DNA from: Alphaproteobacteria bacterium
GTDB lineage: Bacteria; Pseudomonadota; Alphaproteobacteria; VGEJ01
Length of the DNA: 12,855 nt
Assembly: GCA_016869335.1 (NCBI GenBank)
Contig: VGEJ01000043.1
Span: forward strand, 1 to 12,855
Direction: 5' to 3'
Shown: positions 5,866 through 12,481 of the stretch, piece by piece
How the letters are laid out: each line of letters begins with the position of its first letter
How positions within the stretch are numbered: the stretch's first letter is position 1
Notes under the pieces: model-generated
Databases searched by the model: none
What the model was told of the DNA's origin: nothing
What the model saw: only the letters and a program-made list of their open reading frames with translations
Made by a program: the position numbers and the translations under genes

Positions 5866-7936
5866 CTAGCCGCCGAAGAAGCTGGCGAACTGGGATGCGG
5901 TCGAGCCGGCCAGCTCGAGGCGCCGCGCCGCGGCTTCGTAGGCCGCGATCTGGTTGAGGGTGCCTTGCCGGGGTCCTTCGCCGGCGGCTCGGGCCCTTCG
6001 GTGATGAACCGGAAGGTGTCGCGGATCACTCGCTGTGCGTTGGTAATCAGTGTAGCCGCCTCGGCGGCTCCATTGCGGGTGGCGAGGTTCATCGTCGTGA
6101 CTTAGACCGAGGTCGAAGGTCGAGGCCGCCGCCGACTCGGCAGCCGCGCCGTTGACCGGGCCGAACAGACGCGACGGTCTGAGGCTAAGGCCGCGCAGCG
6201 CGTCGAATCCCTCGCGGCCGCAGAGGAGATCCACGGTCGATCCGTTCAACGCTTTGATCCCGAGCCGCTTGATGCCGAGTTCCTCGTTGACCAGCGCGTG
6301 CCCCGCGCTGCCGAGCGCGCCGAGATCGTGGACGTAGGACAGCGTCGCGCTCGACCTGGTGTCGGCGAACTTGCGGAGAAACCCGTTGCCGTCGGCCGCG
6401 CCCGCGACGAAGACCGTGCCCCCTGCCGTGACGTGGATGGCGGCGGCGCTTTCATCGCCCGCGCCGCCGAACTGCTGATCGTAGAGCTTGTCGCCATCGG
6501 CATCGAGCTTGGTCAGGAACCCGTCCATGCCGCCGCCGTGCGTCTGGCCGGTGGCGATCGCCGCTCCGGTTCGGCCGGCGACGAAGATGTTGCCGGCCGC
6601 ATCCACTGCCACCGCGAGCGCGGCGGCGTCTGCGGCCGGCGCGAGCTGGCGGGTGAACAGCTCGGAGCCCGTCGAGTCGAACTTCGTGACGAACGTGTCG
6701 TTGAGGCCGCCCACGCTGCCGGGTGACAAGTGCCCGCGCACCTGGCCGGCGACGATGACGTTGTCCTCGCTGTCGATCGCCAGCCCAAAGCCGGCGGCGT
6801 CCTCCGCCGCGCCCAAGAGGCGGGTGAAGATGACGTTGCCGGTGGCGTCAAACTTGCGGAGGAACACGTCGCGAACATCCGCCGTGTTTTCCTCCTCGCT
6901 CAGGTTGCCTTGGGTCGAGCCGACGACATAGACGTTACCGGCGCTGTCCACCGCCACGCCGTGCGCACGATCATTCGCTCGCGGCGCATCGATGCGCTCG
7001 AAGAAGGCCCGTGTCGGCGCGGCCGCAGTGAGTTCCTGAAGCTTGCTTAGGAAGGCCGAGCCACCGCCGCCGCCGGCCGTGTTGCCGACCACGTACGCCG
7101 CGCTCGAAACGTCGGTGGCGCCGGCGGCGAACGACAGCGCCTCACTCGACACACCGTTGACGGCGATCCCGACTGCAGTCTCGTTGTAGCGCTTCACCGA
7201 GAACGTCGTTCCGACGCCCGCGGTCGCGAGCGTGCCGTTGATGTGGCTCACGATGTTGTCGATGTTGAGCCCGCCGCTCACTTGCGACAGACCGATGGTC
7301 ACGTTCGTGGTGACGCTCGATCGCGTCACGGCGATGGTGAAGGTCTCGTTGCCGGCGAGGCCCGCGATCGGGTCGGTCCGTACGGCCGTGATCGCTGGCC
7401 TCTCGCGCGAGGGGCTGAGCGCGTCTGCCGGCAACTCGATGATGGACTGCATGACCGAGATCTTGAGCTCGAAGATCAGCGAGAAGCTGCTCGATCGGGT
7501 TCCATCAACGAAGGACCGCGCCCCGCCGAGCAGCGACTGGAAGCGGCGATTGAGCAAGGCGAGCTGGGCGTCGGGGGCCGGCCTCTCGGCGAACTCCGCG
7601 AGCTCGCGCAGGCGATCGAGCCCCTTGTAGAGCGAGAACAGACGCTTGAAATCGTCGTCGACGTCGTTTCACGCGAACAGCGGATCGTTGCGGTCGATCA
7701 AAGGCGTCCCGGAAAAAGTGCGAAGAGACAGGCGACTCGGGCGCCTTCTCCGGAATCTCCCACGGCGGCGTGACGCCGGTCTCGCGCTGGCGGAGGAGGG
7801 CACCGAGTTCACCGCGTTTGAGGATCTCGGCCTGCAGCCCCGGGCGGAAGGTCGCACCGGAACGGAAGAAGTCGATCAGCAGGTTGTTGTCGAAGCGCGA
7901 CAGGTGCAGCTTCGGCGGTCCGATCGCGGGGGCCAT
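5866..7936 (-). pseudogene. flaEY: FlaEY-like flagellar protein with SBBP beta-propeller repeats, broken by three frameshifts and a stop
   Basis: Pieced together, this encodes about 690 residues like Caulobacter FlaEY. It starts at ATG 7936 (AGGAG 8 bases upstream) with MAPAIGPPKLHLSRFDNNLL and runs well to KAPESPVS. A frameshift at about 7722-7730 moves homology to RTFSGTPLIDRNDPLFA, which meets an in-frame TGA at 7669-7671. Beyond it NDVDDDFKRLFSLYKGLDRL continues in the same frame through RTDPIAGLAGNETFTIAVTR, four propeller repeats and FDLGLS. Near 6099 homology shifts to TTMNLATRNGAAEAATLI and VIRDTFRFITEGPEPP, then near 5960 it returns to LNQIAAYEAAARRLELAG and ends FFGG. FlaEY proteins are linked to flagellin synthesis or filament regulation. 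All four lesions being sequencing errors is possible but they would have to cluster in one gene. Family call is strong; its death is probable. Confidence 0.8.
6400..6957 (-). repeat. Four SBBP-type beta-propeller repeats within the flaEY homologue
   Basis: The protein repeats a core of the form VAVDSAGNVYVVG, LAIDSEDNVIVAG, VAVDAAGNIFVAG and IHVTAGGTVFVAG. Cores are spaced 58, 57 and 58 residues apart, and each is followed by FLxK(F/L)D-type strands (VFLRKFDATG, TFVTKFDSTG, GFLTKLDADG). The last unit is the most diverged. This regular period is the mark of SBBP repeats, which form blades of a propeller. The DNA copies are diverged, so they are not recent duplications. Confidence 0.75.
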
Positions 7937-7974
7937 GGCGCGCGCTCCTGACTGCTCCGCGATTGCCGCTGCAG

Positions 7975-8001
7975 GGATCGGGCCACGGCGCGCTTCCTTT
8001 A
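7975..8001 (-). promoter_or_regulatory. Candidate sigma-28 (FliA) flagellar promoter ahead of the flaEY homologue
   Basis: Read on the minus strand, TAAAGGAA (8001-7994), an 11-base spacer, and CCCGATCC (7982-7975) resemble the sigma-28 consensus TAAAGTTT-N11-GCCGATAA: five leading bases of the first box and the CCGAT core of the second match, with exact spacing. The start of transcription would be near 7968, about 32 bases before ATG 7936. A sigma-28 promoter suits a flagellar late gene, but the match is partial and chance is not excluded. Confidence 0.35.
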
Positions 8002-8036
8002 ACCCTAATCTAGTGGTAGCGCCGTCACCCTCGGCA

Positions 8037-8056
8037 CGGCTCCCGCAGGGGAGCCG
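8037..8056. other. Perfect 8-bp hairpin in the divergent intergenic region
   Basis: CGGCTCCC (8037-8044) and GGGAGCCG (8049-8056) are exact inverted copies around a GCAG loop. The structure lies 35 bases before the GTG of the plus-strand fusion gene and 100 bases before the minus-strand flaEY start. No T-run follows on either strand, so it is not a canonical intrinsic terminator. It could be a leader hairpin of the fusion gene, an operator or chance in GC-rich DNA. Confidence 0.35.
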
Positions 8057-8090
8057 GGGACCACAATCCCCGCCATAGAGACCGCGCGCC

Positions 8091-9779
8091 GTGACCTTCG
8101 CCTTGCCCGCCACCGTCGATCCGATCTTAGAGCGCGGACACCTCGGCGCTGTGTCGCGCTTGCCCGGCAATGTCTTCCCAATGCCCCTCGATGGCGGCAA
8201 TTCGTGCCCGGCTCCGGCGCCTCAGGCGCTGAGCACGGCAGCGGGGCAGCTTCGGGGCCGTGACAAGGTGCGCACGATCGAGGAGATCGCGGCGGTCGCG
8301 AACGAGGCGCGTAGCACCGGCCGGCGTATCGTGCTGGCGCATGGCGTGTTCGACCTCGTGCACATGGGGCACGTGCGCCACCTCGAGGCGGCGCACGAGG
8401 AGGGCGATGTCCTCGTCGTCTCGGTGACGCCCGACCGCTTCGTCAACAAGGGTCCCGGCTGCCCAGTGTTCGGCGAACGGCTCCGCGCCGAGATGCTGGG
8501 CGCGCTCCACTGCGTCGATCATGTGGTGGTCAATCAGTGGCCGACCGCAGAGGAGACCATTGGGCTCGTGCGCCCGGGCGCCTACGTCAAGGGTCCTGAC
8601 TACCGCAACGAGAGCGAGGACCTGACCGGCAAGATCGCCGATGAGCGCGCCGCGGTGGAGCGTGTCGGCGGCCGCGTCGTCTACACCGACGACATGACGT
8701 TCAGCTCCTCGACGCTCCTCAACCAGCACTTCGCGCGCTTCGAGCCCGAAGCCCAGGGGTTCCTAGACGCCCTGCGCAAACGCGATGGCCTCGCGCGTAC
8801 GCTGAGCGCGATCGATGCGATCAAGGATCTCCGCGTGCTCCTCGTCGGCGAAGCGATCATCGACGAGTACCTCTACGCCAAGGCCATGGGCAAGGCGGCG
8901 AAGGAGAACATCATCGCGAGCCGCTTCTCTGGCCGCGAGGTCTTCGCCGGCGGCGTCATCGCCGCGGCGAACCACGTCGCCGGCTTCTGTGCCTACGTCG
9001 AGGTGGTCACCACCCTCGGGACCCAGGACTCCTACGAGACGGCGATCCGCGAGAGCCTCAAGCCGAACGTCACCGTCAACTTCCTTTGTCACGGCGGTGT
9101 GCCAACCACGCGCAAGACGCGGTTCGTCGAGCCATCCCACATGCGCAAGCTGTTCGAAGTCTATTTCTTCGACGATGCGCCGTTGCCGCCGATGCTCGAT
9201 CGCCAGCTCTGCGACGCGATCGACGATACGGCAGCACGCTGCGACATGGCGATCGTGACTGACTTCGGCCACGGCATGATGACGCCGAAGGCGATCGCGA
9301 CGATTACCGATGCCGCGCGGTTCCTGGCTGTCAACGCCCAGACCAACAGCGCGAACCAGGGCTACAATCTGATTACCCTCTACGAGCGTGCCGACTACGT
9401 TTGCATCGACAGCCCCGAAGCGCGCCTGGCCGCGTCCGATCGCTTCAGCCCGCTCGAGCAGGTGATCGCAAACAAGCTCCAGCCGGCGATCGCCTGCGAC
9501 ACCTTCGCCATCACCGATGGCGAGCGCGGCTGCCTGACCTATTCGCCGGCCGAGAGCATGGGGCGCGTGCCGGCGTCTACCCGTCAGGTCGTGGATACCG
9601 TGGGTGCGGGCGATGCGTTTCTGGCGGTGACCGCGCCGCTCGTCGCGTCTGGCGCGCCGATCGAACTGGTCGGCACCATTGGCAACGCCGTGGGCGCCAT
9701 GAAGGTCGGCATCGTCGGCCATCGCCAGTCGATCGAAAGGATCGCTCTCCTCAAGTACCTCGCCGCACTCCTGAAATAG
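8091..9779 (+). CDS. Fused nucleotidyltransferase (cytidylyltransferase-like) and PfkB-family sugar kinase
   Basis: A 562-residue cytoplasmic protein from GTG 8091. Residues about 75-215 form a cytidylyltransferase-like domain with AHGVFDLVHMGHVRHLEAA; HMGH (91-94) is the HxGH nucleotide-binding motif, and the TFSSSTLLN segment (203-211) ends the domain. Residues about 245-562 form a PfkB kinase with LVGEAIIDEY near its start, FAGGVIAAANHVAG (285-298), and VVDTVGAGDAFL near 500-511, whose GAGD Asp (508) is the catalytic base. The order is opposite to E. coli HldE, where the kinase comes first. By analogy it phosphorylates a sugar or sugar phosphate and activates it with a nucleotide. The first 60 residues look unlike the family, so translation may start later, such as at GTG 8268. 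Neighbouring GT9, ligase, SIS-like and aminotransferase sequences support a role in surface or flagellin glycan supply. The true substrate is unknown. Confidence 0.85.
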   Translation: MTFALPATVDPILERGHLGAVSRLPGNVFPMPLDGGNSCPAPAPQALSTAAGQLRGRDKVRTIEEIAAVANEARSTGRRIVLAHGVFDLVHMGHVRHLEAAHEEGDVLVVSVTPDRFVNKGPGCPVFGERLRAEMLGALHCVDHVVVNQWPTAEETIGLVRPGAYVKGPDYRNESEDLTGKIADERAAVERVGGRVVYTDDMTFSSSTLLNQHFARFEPEAQGFLDALRKRDGLARTLSAIDAIKDLRVLLVGEAIIDEYLYAKAMGKAAKENIIASRFSGREVFAGGVIAAANHVAGFCAYVEVVTTLGTQDSYETAIRESLKPNVTVNFLCHGGVPTTRKTRFVEPSHMRKLFEVYFFDDAPLPPMLDRQLCDAIDDTAARCDMAIVTDFGHGMMTPKAIATITDAARFLAVNAQTNSANQGYNLITLYERADYVCIDSPEARLAASDRFSPLEQVIANKLQPAIACDTFAITDGERGCLTYSPAESMGRVPASTRQVVDTVGAGDAFLAVTAPLVASGAPIELVGTIGNAVGAMKVGIVGHRQSIERIALLKYLAALLK

Positions 9780-9788
9780 AGTGATCGC

Positions 9789-9962
9789 ATGATGCAGGAC
9801 AGGCTGAGCGCCTACTTCGCGACCTTGGGTCGTCTTCCCCTCGCCGCGGAAGTCACCGACCACCACGGCCAGACCGTGACGCTCGCGCAGTTCTTCGACC
9901 GCGCGATCGCTGACCGGGTTCGCGCCGACAACACGGTGCGTGCCTTCTGCGCCGGGCGCTGA
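9789..9962 (+). pseudogene. Short ORF resembling the N-terminus of a SIS-domain (GmhA-like) isomerase, truncated
   Basis: ATG 9789 lies 9 bases after the fusion gene's stop and encodes 57 residues ending at TGA 9960-9962. DRLSAYFATLGRLPLAAEVT followed by DHHGQTVTLAQFFDRAIADR and VRADN looks like the helical N-terminal arm of SIS-domain sugar-phosphate isomerases, which normally run on to a GNGGSA motif. Here the frame ends just before that point with no SIS core downstream; the next homology, 15 bases later, is an aminotransferase. GmhA-type isomerases often sit beside HldE-type genes, which supports this reading. It is most likely a 3'-deleted relic. A genuine small protein is possible, since start, spacing and stop are all intact. 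Confidence 0.45.
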
Positions 9963-9976
9963 GGCGGGGCGCGACG

Positions 9977-10664
9977 GTGCGGCACGTTCCCTACGTCAAC
10001 TTCGCCGCCAAGTTCGCCGCCGAGCGCGAGCGGCTGATGCCGGCCATCGCTGGCGTGTTCGAGCGCGGCGACTTCGTCGGTGGCGCAGCGATCGAGGAGC
10101 TTGAGAGTCGCCTCGCCTCGGCTGGAGCCATCGTGGTGGCTGGTGCCCGGCCGATATTCGCCGACGTGCGCCCCGACCTCAACATCGATCCGGCTGCGGT
10201 GGCCGCGGCCATCACCTCTCGAACGCGGGCGATGGCGGCTTCCTGACCACCGACGACGACGCCGTCGCGGACCGGGTGCGGCAACTGCGCAGCCACGGCC
10301 TCATCAACCGCGAGACGGCGCTCGATTGGGGCATGGTGTCGCGCCTCGAGACGATTCAAGCGGCGGGGCTGCTCACGCGTCTGGAGGGTCTCGGCGCCGT
10401 GATCGAGCGCCGTCGCGCCAGCGCCGCGATCTATCGCTGCGAGCTCGACCCGCGCGCCACCACCTGGGCGCCGTGCCGTGACCCCGAGTTCAACACCTTC
10501 CACACCTTCATCGTCGAGGTCGAAGGCGGGAGGCGCTGCAACGGGCCCTGGCGCAGCGCGGAATCGGCACCGCGATCCACTATCCGATCCCGATCCACCA
10601 GCACCTGACGCCCGGCGACGTCGCCTACGTCGCCGAGAGCATCAACGGCTTCTACGCCGTCTGA
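9977..10664 (+). pseudogene. DegT/DnrJ/EryC1-family sugar aminotransferase with several deletions and frameshifts
   Basis: The start (GTG 9977, HVPYVNFAAKFAAERERL, FERGDFVGGAAIEELE) is that of a PLP sugar aminotransferase of about 370 residues. After ESRLA the sequence jumps to ASAGAIVVAGARPIFADVRP, losing the NSGTDAL segment. After AAAITSRTRA, near 10225, it jumps out of frame to NAGDGGFLTTDDDAVADRVR, losing about 80 codons with the Asp-Ala cofactor site and the PLP lysine. A shift near 10530 leads into ALQRALAQRGIGTAIHYPIP, and after IHYPIPIHQHL the text passes straight to TPGDVAYVAESINGFYAV and TGA 10662-10664, losing about 35 more residues. Only 229 codons remain in three frames. These enzymes add an amino group to nucleotide-linked ketosugars for surface or flagellar glycans. 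This copy cannot be active. Confidence 0.85.
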
Positions 10665-10667
10665 GGC

Positions 10668-11297
10668 TCAGTAGAGGTTGTTCTTGTAGTCGTCCTCGAC
10701 GAGTCGGTCGACCTCGTCCGCGTCGTAGGCGTTCGATCGAGTCTGCTCGAGGATCGCCCGCCCGATGCTGGGGAAATCCTTCCTGCTGCGATGGCGCGCC
10801 GGGTCCCACAGCTTCGAGCGTTTGAGCGCCTTTGCACAATGCAGGAACACCTCTTGGACCTCGACCCGGATCGCCAGCTTCGGCGCCTTGCCGTTGACCG
10901 CCAGGCCGGCGAGCAGCGCCGAGTCGCGGATGACGCTGGCGCGGCCGTTGAGGCGAAGCGTCTCCTCGATCCCGGGAACGAAGAACAAGATGCCGACATT
11001 CGGGTTCTCGACGATGTTGGCTAGCGAGTCGACGCGGCGGTTGCCCGGGCGCTCGGGGATCAGTATGGTCGTGTCGTCGAGCACCTGAACGAAGCCCGGC
11101 GGGTCGCCGCGTGGCGAGACATCGGCCGTGCCGTGGCGATCGGCGGTGCCGAGGCAGAGAAACGGCGAGTCGGCGATGAACTTCCGGCACAACCGGTCGA
11201 GCTTCGGCAGCGACTTCTGCACCGCCAGATCCATCGGCGCGCCGACGAAACCGCGCAACAGCGCCGTGTCCGTGAAGACCGTTGCATCGCTTGCCAT
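10668..11297 (-). CDS. Pyridoxamine 5'-phosphate oxidase (PPOX)-class FMN-dependent protein
   Basis: A 209-residue cytoplasmic split-barrel flavoprotein. Start ATG 11297 is chosen over an upstream in-frame codon because GGAG lies about 6 bases before it and family similarity begins at once. Seen: LDRLCRKFIADSPFLCLGTA (residues about 32-51), DVSPRGDPPGFVQVLDD, LIPERPGNRRVDSLANIVEN and NVGILFFVPGIEETLRLNGR. The SPRG and PGNRRVDS segments with NPNVGILF are typical of the MSMEG_1061/DR_2398-type PPOX group, whose members bind FMN or F420 and mostly have unknown substrates. The C-terminal part has RSKLWDPARHRSRKDFPSIG, also seen in this group. It stands alone: its stop lies 3 bases beyond the end of the aminotransferase relic, and it is divergent from ccmC across 125 bases. 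True PNP oxidase is unlikely. Confidence 0.85.
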   Translation of the reverse strand: MASDATVFTDTALLRGFVGAPMDLAVQKSLPKLDRLCRKFIADSPFLCLGTADRHGTADVSPRGDPPGFVQVLDDTTILIPERPGNRRVDSLANIVENPNVGILFFVPGIEETLRLNGRASVIRDSALLAGLAVNGKAPKLAIRVEVQEVFLHCAKALKRSKLWDPARHRSRKDFPSIGRAILEQTRSNAYDADEVDRLVEDDYKNNLY

Positions 11298-11342
11298 GCT
11301 ATCTCCGGTAAGGTCGCCGCAGGCTGATGCGGAGCGTACCAG

Positions 11343-11407
11343 CCGCACGGCGCGTCAACAACCGGCGCGGCCGTGCGTGTCCGTCGCTTGCGGTTCATAC
11401 CGTGCGG
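11343..11407. promoter_or_regulatory. Three copies of CCGTGCG between PPOX gene and ccmC; possible operator
   Basis: The 125-base divergent gap carries CCGTGCG on the plus strand at 11371-11377 and 11400-11406 and its reverse complement CGCACGG at 11344-11350. The first two form an 8-bp inverted repeat, CGCACGGC with GCCGTGCG, with an 18-base loop. The last copy lies next to the GGGAG at 11406-11410 that probably serves as ribosome-binding site of ccmC. Repeated, near-evenly spaced copies suggest a regulator site shared by the two genes. Chance is possible in such GC-rich sequence. Confidence 0.3.
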
Positions 11408-11422
11408 GAGTAAACAGCGGAC

Positions 11423-12166
11423 ATGGCCATGCCGTCCACGGCCGCGCTCCACCGTCTCGCCAATCCGGCGCGCTTGGCTCGCCTCTCGGGCGCAATTCTG
11501 CCGTGGACCGCGGGCGCGACGGTCGTCCTGCTCGGCGTTGGCCTGTACTTGAGCCTGCTGGTGGCGCCGGCCGACTACCAACAGGGCGAGAGCGTGCGCA
11601 TCATGTTCGTCCACGTGCCGGCGGCGTGGATGGCCCTCATGGTCTATGCGCTGCTCGCGGCGGCGAGCGCGAGCGCGCTGATCTGGAAGCATCCCCTCGC
11701 CGACCTCACGGGCAAGGCCGCGGCGCCGATCGGCGCGGCGTTCACTCTCATCGCGCTCGCCACCGGTTCGCTGTGGGGACAACCGATGTGGGGCACTTGG
11801 TGGGTGTGGGACGCCCGACTGACCTCTGTTCTCATCTTGTTCTTCTTGTATCTCGGCTACATGTCCTTGTGGCAGGCGATCGAAGACCCACAGAAGGCGG
11901 GCAGGGCCGCCGCCATGCTCGCCTTGGTCGGGGTGGTCAACCTGCCGATCATCAAGTTCTCGGTCGACTGGTGGAACACCCTCCACCAACCGGCCAGCAT
12001 CCTGCGCGCCGACGGTCCGACCATTCACAGCGCGTTCCTCGGGCCGCTCCTGCTGATGGCGCTCGGCTACCTCGCGTTCTTTGTCACCGTTCTGATCATC
12101 CGGATGCGCCGCGAACTGGCGGCGCGCCGGCTGCGTGCGTGGCGGGCGCTGCAGGCAACCGAGTGA
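11423..12166 (+). CDS. ccmC: Heme exporter protein CcmC (cytochrome c maturation system I)
   Basis: A 247-residue inner membrane protein with six transmembrane segments that presents heme on the periplasmic side and passes it to CcmE. The hallmark tryptophan-rich loop is complete: WGQPMWGTWWVWDARLT (residues 118-134). The two periplasmic heme-ligand histidines are present in FVHVPAAW (H64) and NTLHQPAS (H188). Length matches the family. ATG 11423 is taken as the start; a second ATG two codons later is equally possible, with GGGAG 13 or more bases upstream. ccmD and ccmE follow on the same strand, but ccmA and ccmB do not precede it; they must lie elsewhere if the system is complete. The divergent neighbour is a PPOX-class gene. 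Confidence 0.95.
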   Translation: MAMPSTAALHRLANPARLARLSGAILPWTAGATVVLLGVGLYLSLLVAPADYQQGESVRIMFVHVPAAWMALMVYALLAAASASALIWKHPLADLTGKAAAPIGAAFTLIALATGSLWGQPMWGTWWVWDARLTSVLILFFLYLGYMSLWQAIEDPQKAGRAAAMLALVGVVNLPIIKFSVDWWNTLHQPASILRADGPTIHSAFLGPLLLMALGYLAFFVTVLIIRMRRELAARRLRAWRALQATE

Positions 12167-12280
12167 CGCGCGTACCTGGACGCCCGATTGCGCGCGGCGG
12201 CATAGTGAGATCGAACGCGGCGGGGCGAGGCGTTCGCAGATCCGAAACGGCGTAAGCCAGGTTCGGTGGTTGACCGCAGC
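12167..12280 (+). other. ccmC-ccmD intergenic segment without recognised gene
   Basis: This 114-base gap is longer than usual for the tightly packed ccmC-ccmD pair. It shows no frame with family resemblance, no T-rich terminator and no strong promoter. The only possible starts inside it are GTG codons leading into ccmD. It is most likely transcribed as a spacer of the ccm operon. Confidence 0.4.
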
Positions 12281-12481
12281 GTGAACTCCTTTCGCGAATT
12301 CTTAGCGATGGGCGGCTATGCCGCTTATGTGTGGCCGGCGTTCGGAGTGACCGCCGTCGTGATGATTGGTCTGGTCGTCGGGAGTGTGCGCGCCTTGCGC
12401 CGCGATGAACGCGCGCTAGCGGCGCTCGATCCCCGTCGGACGCGCCGGATGGATGAAGCGGCGAGTGGGGGCGAGCCGTGA
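12281..12481 (+). CDS. ccmD: Heme exporter protein CcmD
   Basis: A small single-pass membrane protein that stabilises the CcmC-heme-CcmE complex and helps release holo-CcmE from CcmABC. FREFLAMGGYAAYVWPAFGV is the family signature, followed by one transmembrane segment (about residues 19-36 from GTG 12281) and a charged cytoplasmic tail RALRRDERALAALDPRRTRR. GTG 12281 gives 66 residues; GTG 12266 would give 71, and ATG 12308 would cut the conserved N-terminus. I prefer 12281 since family members usually start a few residues before the FLAMGGYAA motif. About 114 bases separate it from ccmC, with no gene or terminator seen between. Its TGA overlaps the GTG of ccmE by four bases (GTGA), so translation of the two is coupled. 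Confidence 0.85.
   Translation: MNSFREFLAMGGYAAYVWPAFGVTAVVMIGLVVGSVRALRRDERALAALDPRRTRRMDEAASGGEP

Noticed and set aside
8037..8056. Intrinsic terminator
   Set aside because: The stem is good but no T-run follows on either strand, and it lies between divergent starts rather than after a gene.
8763..9866. 367-codon minus-strand frame opposite the fusion gene
   Set aside because: The kinase domain on the plus strand is complete; the antisense text is His/Asp/Arg-rich without motifs.
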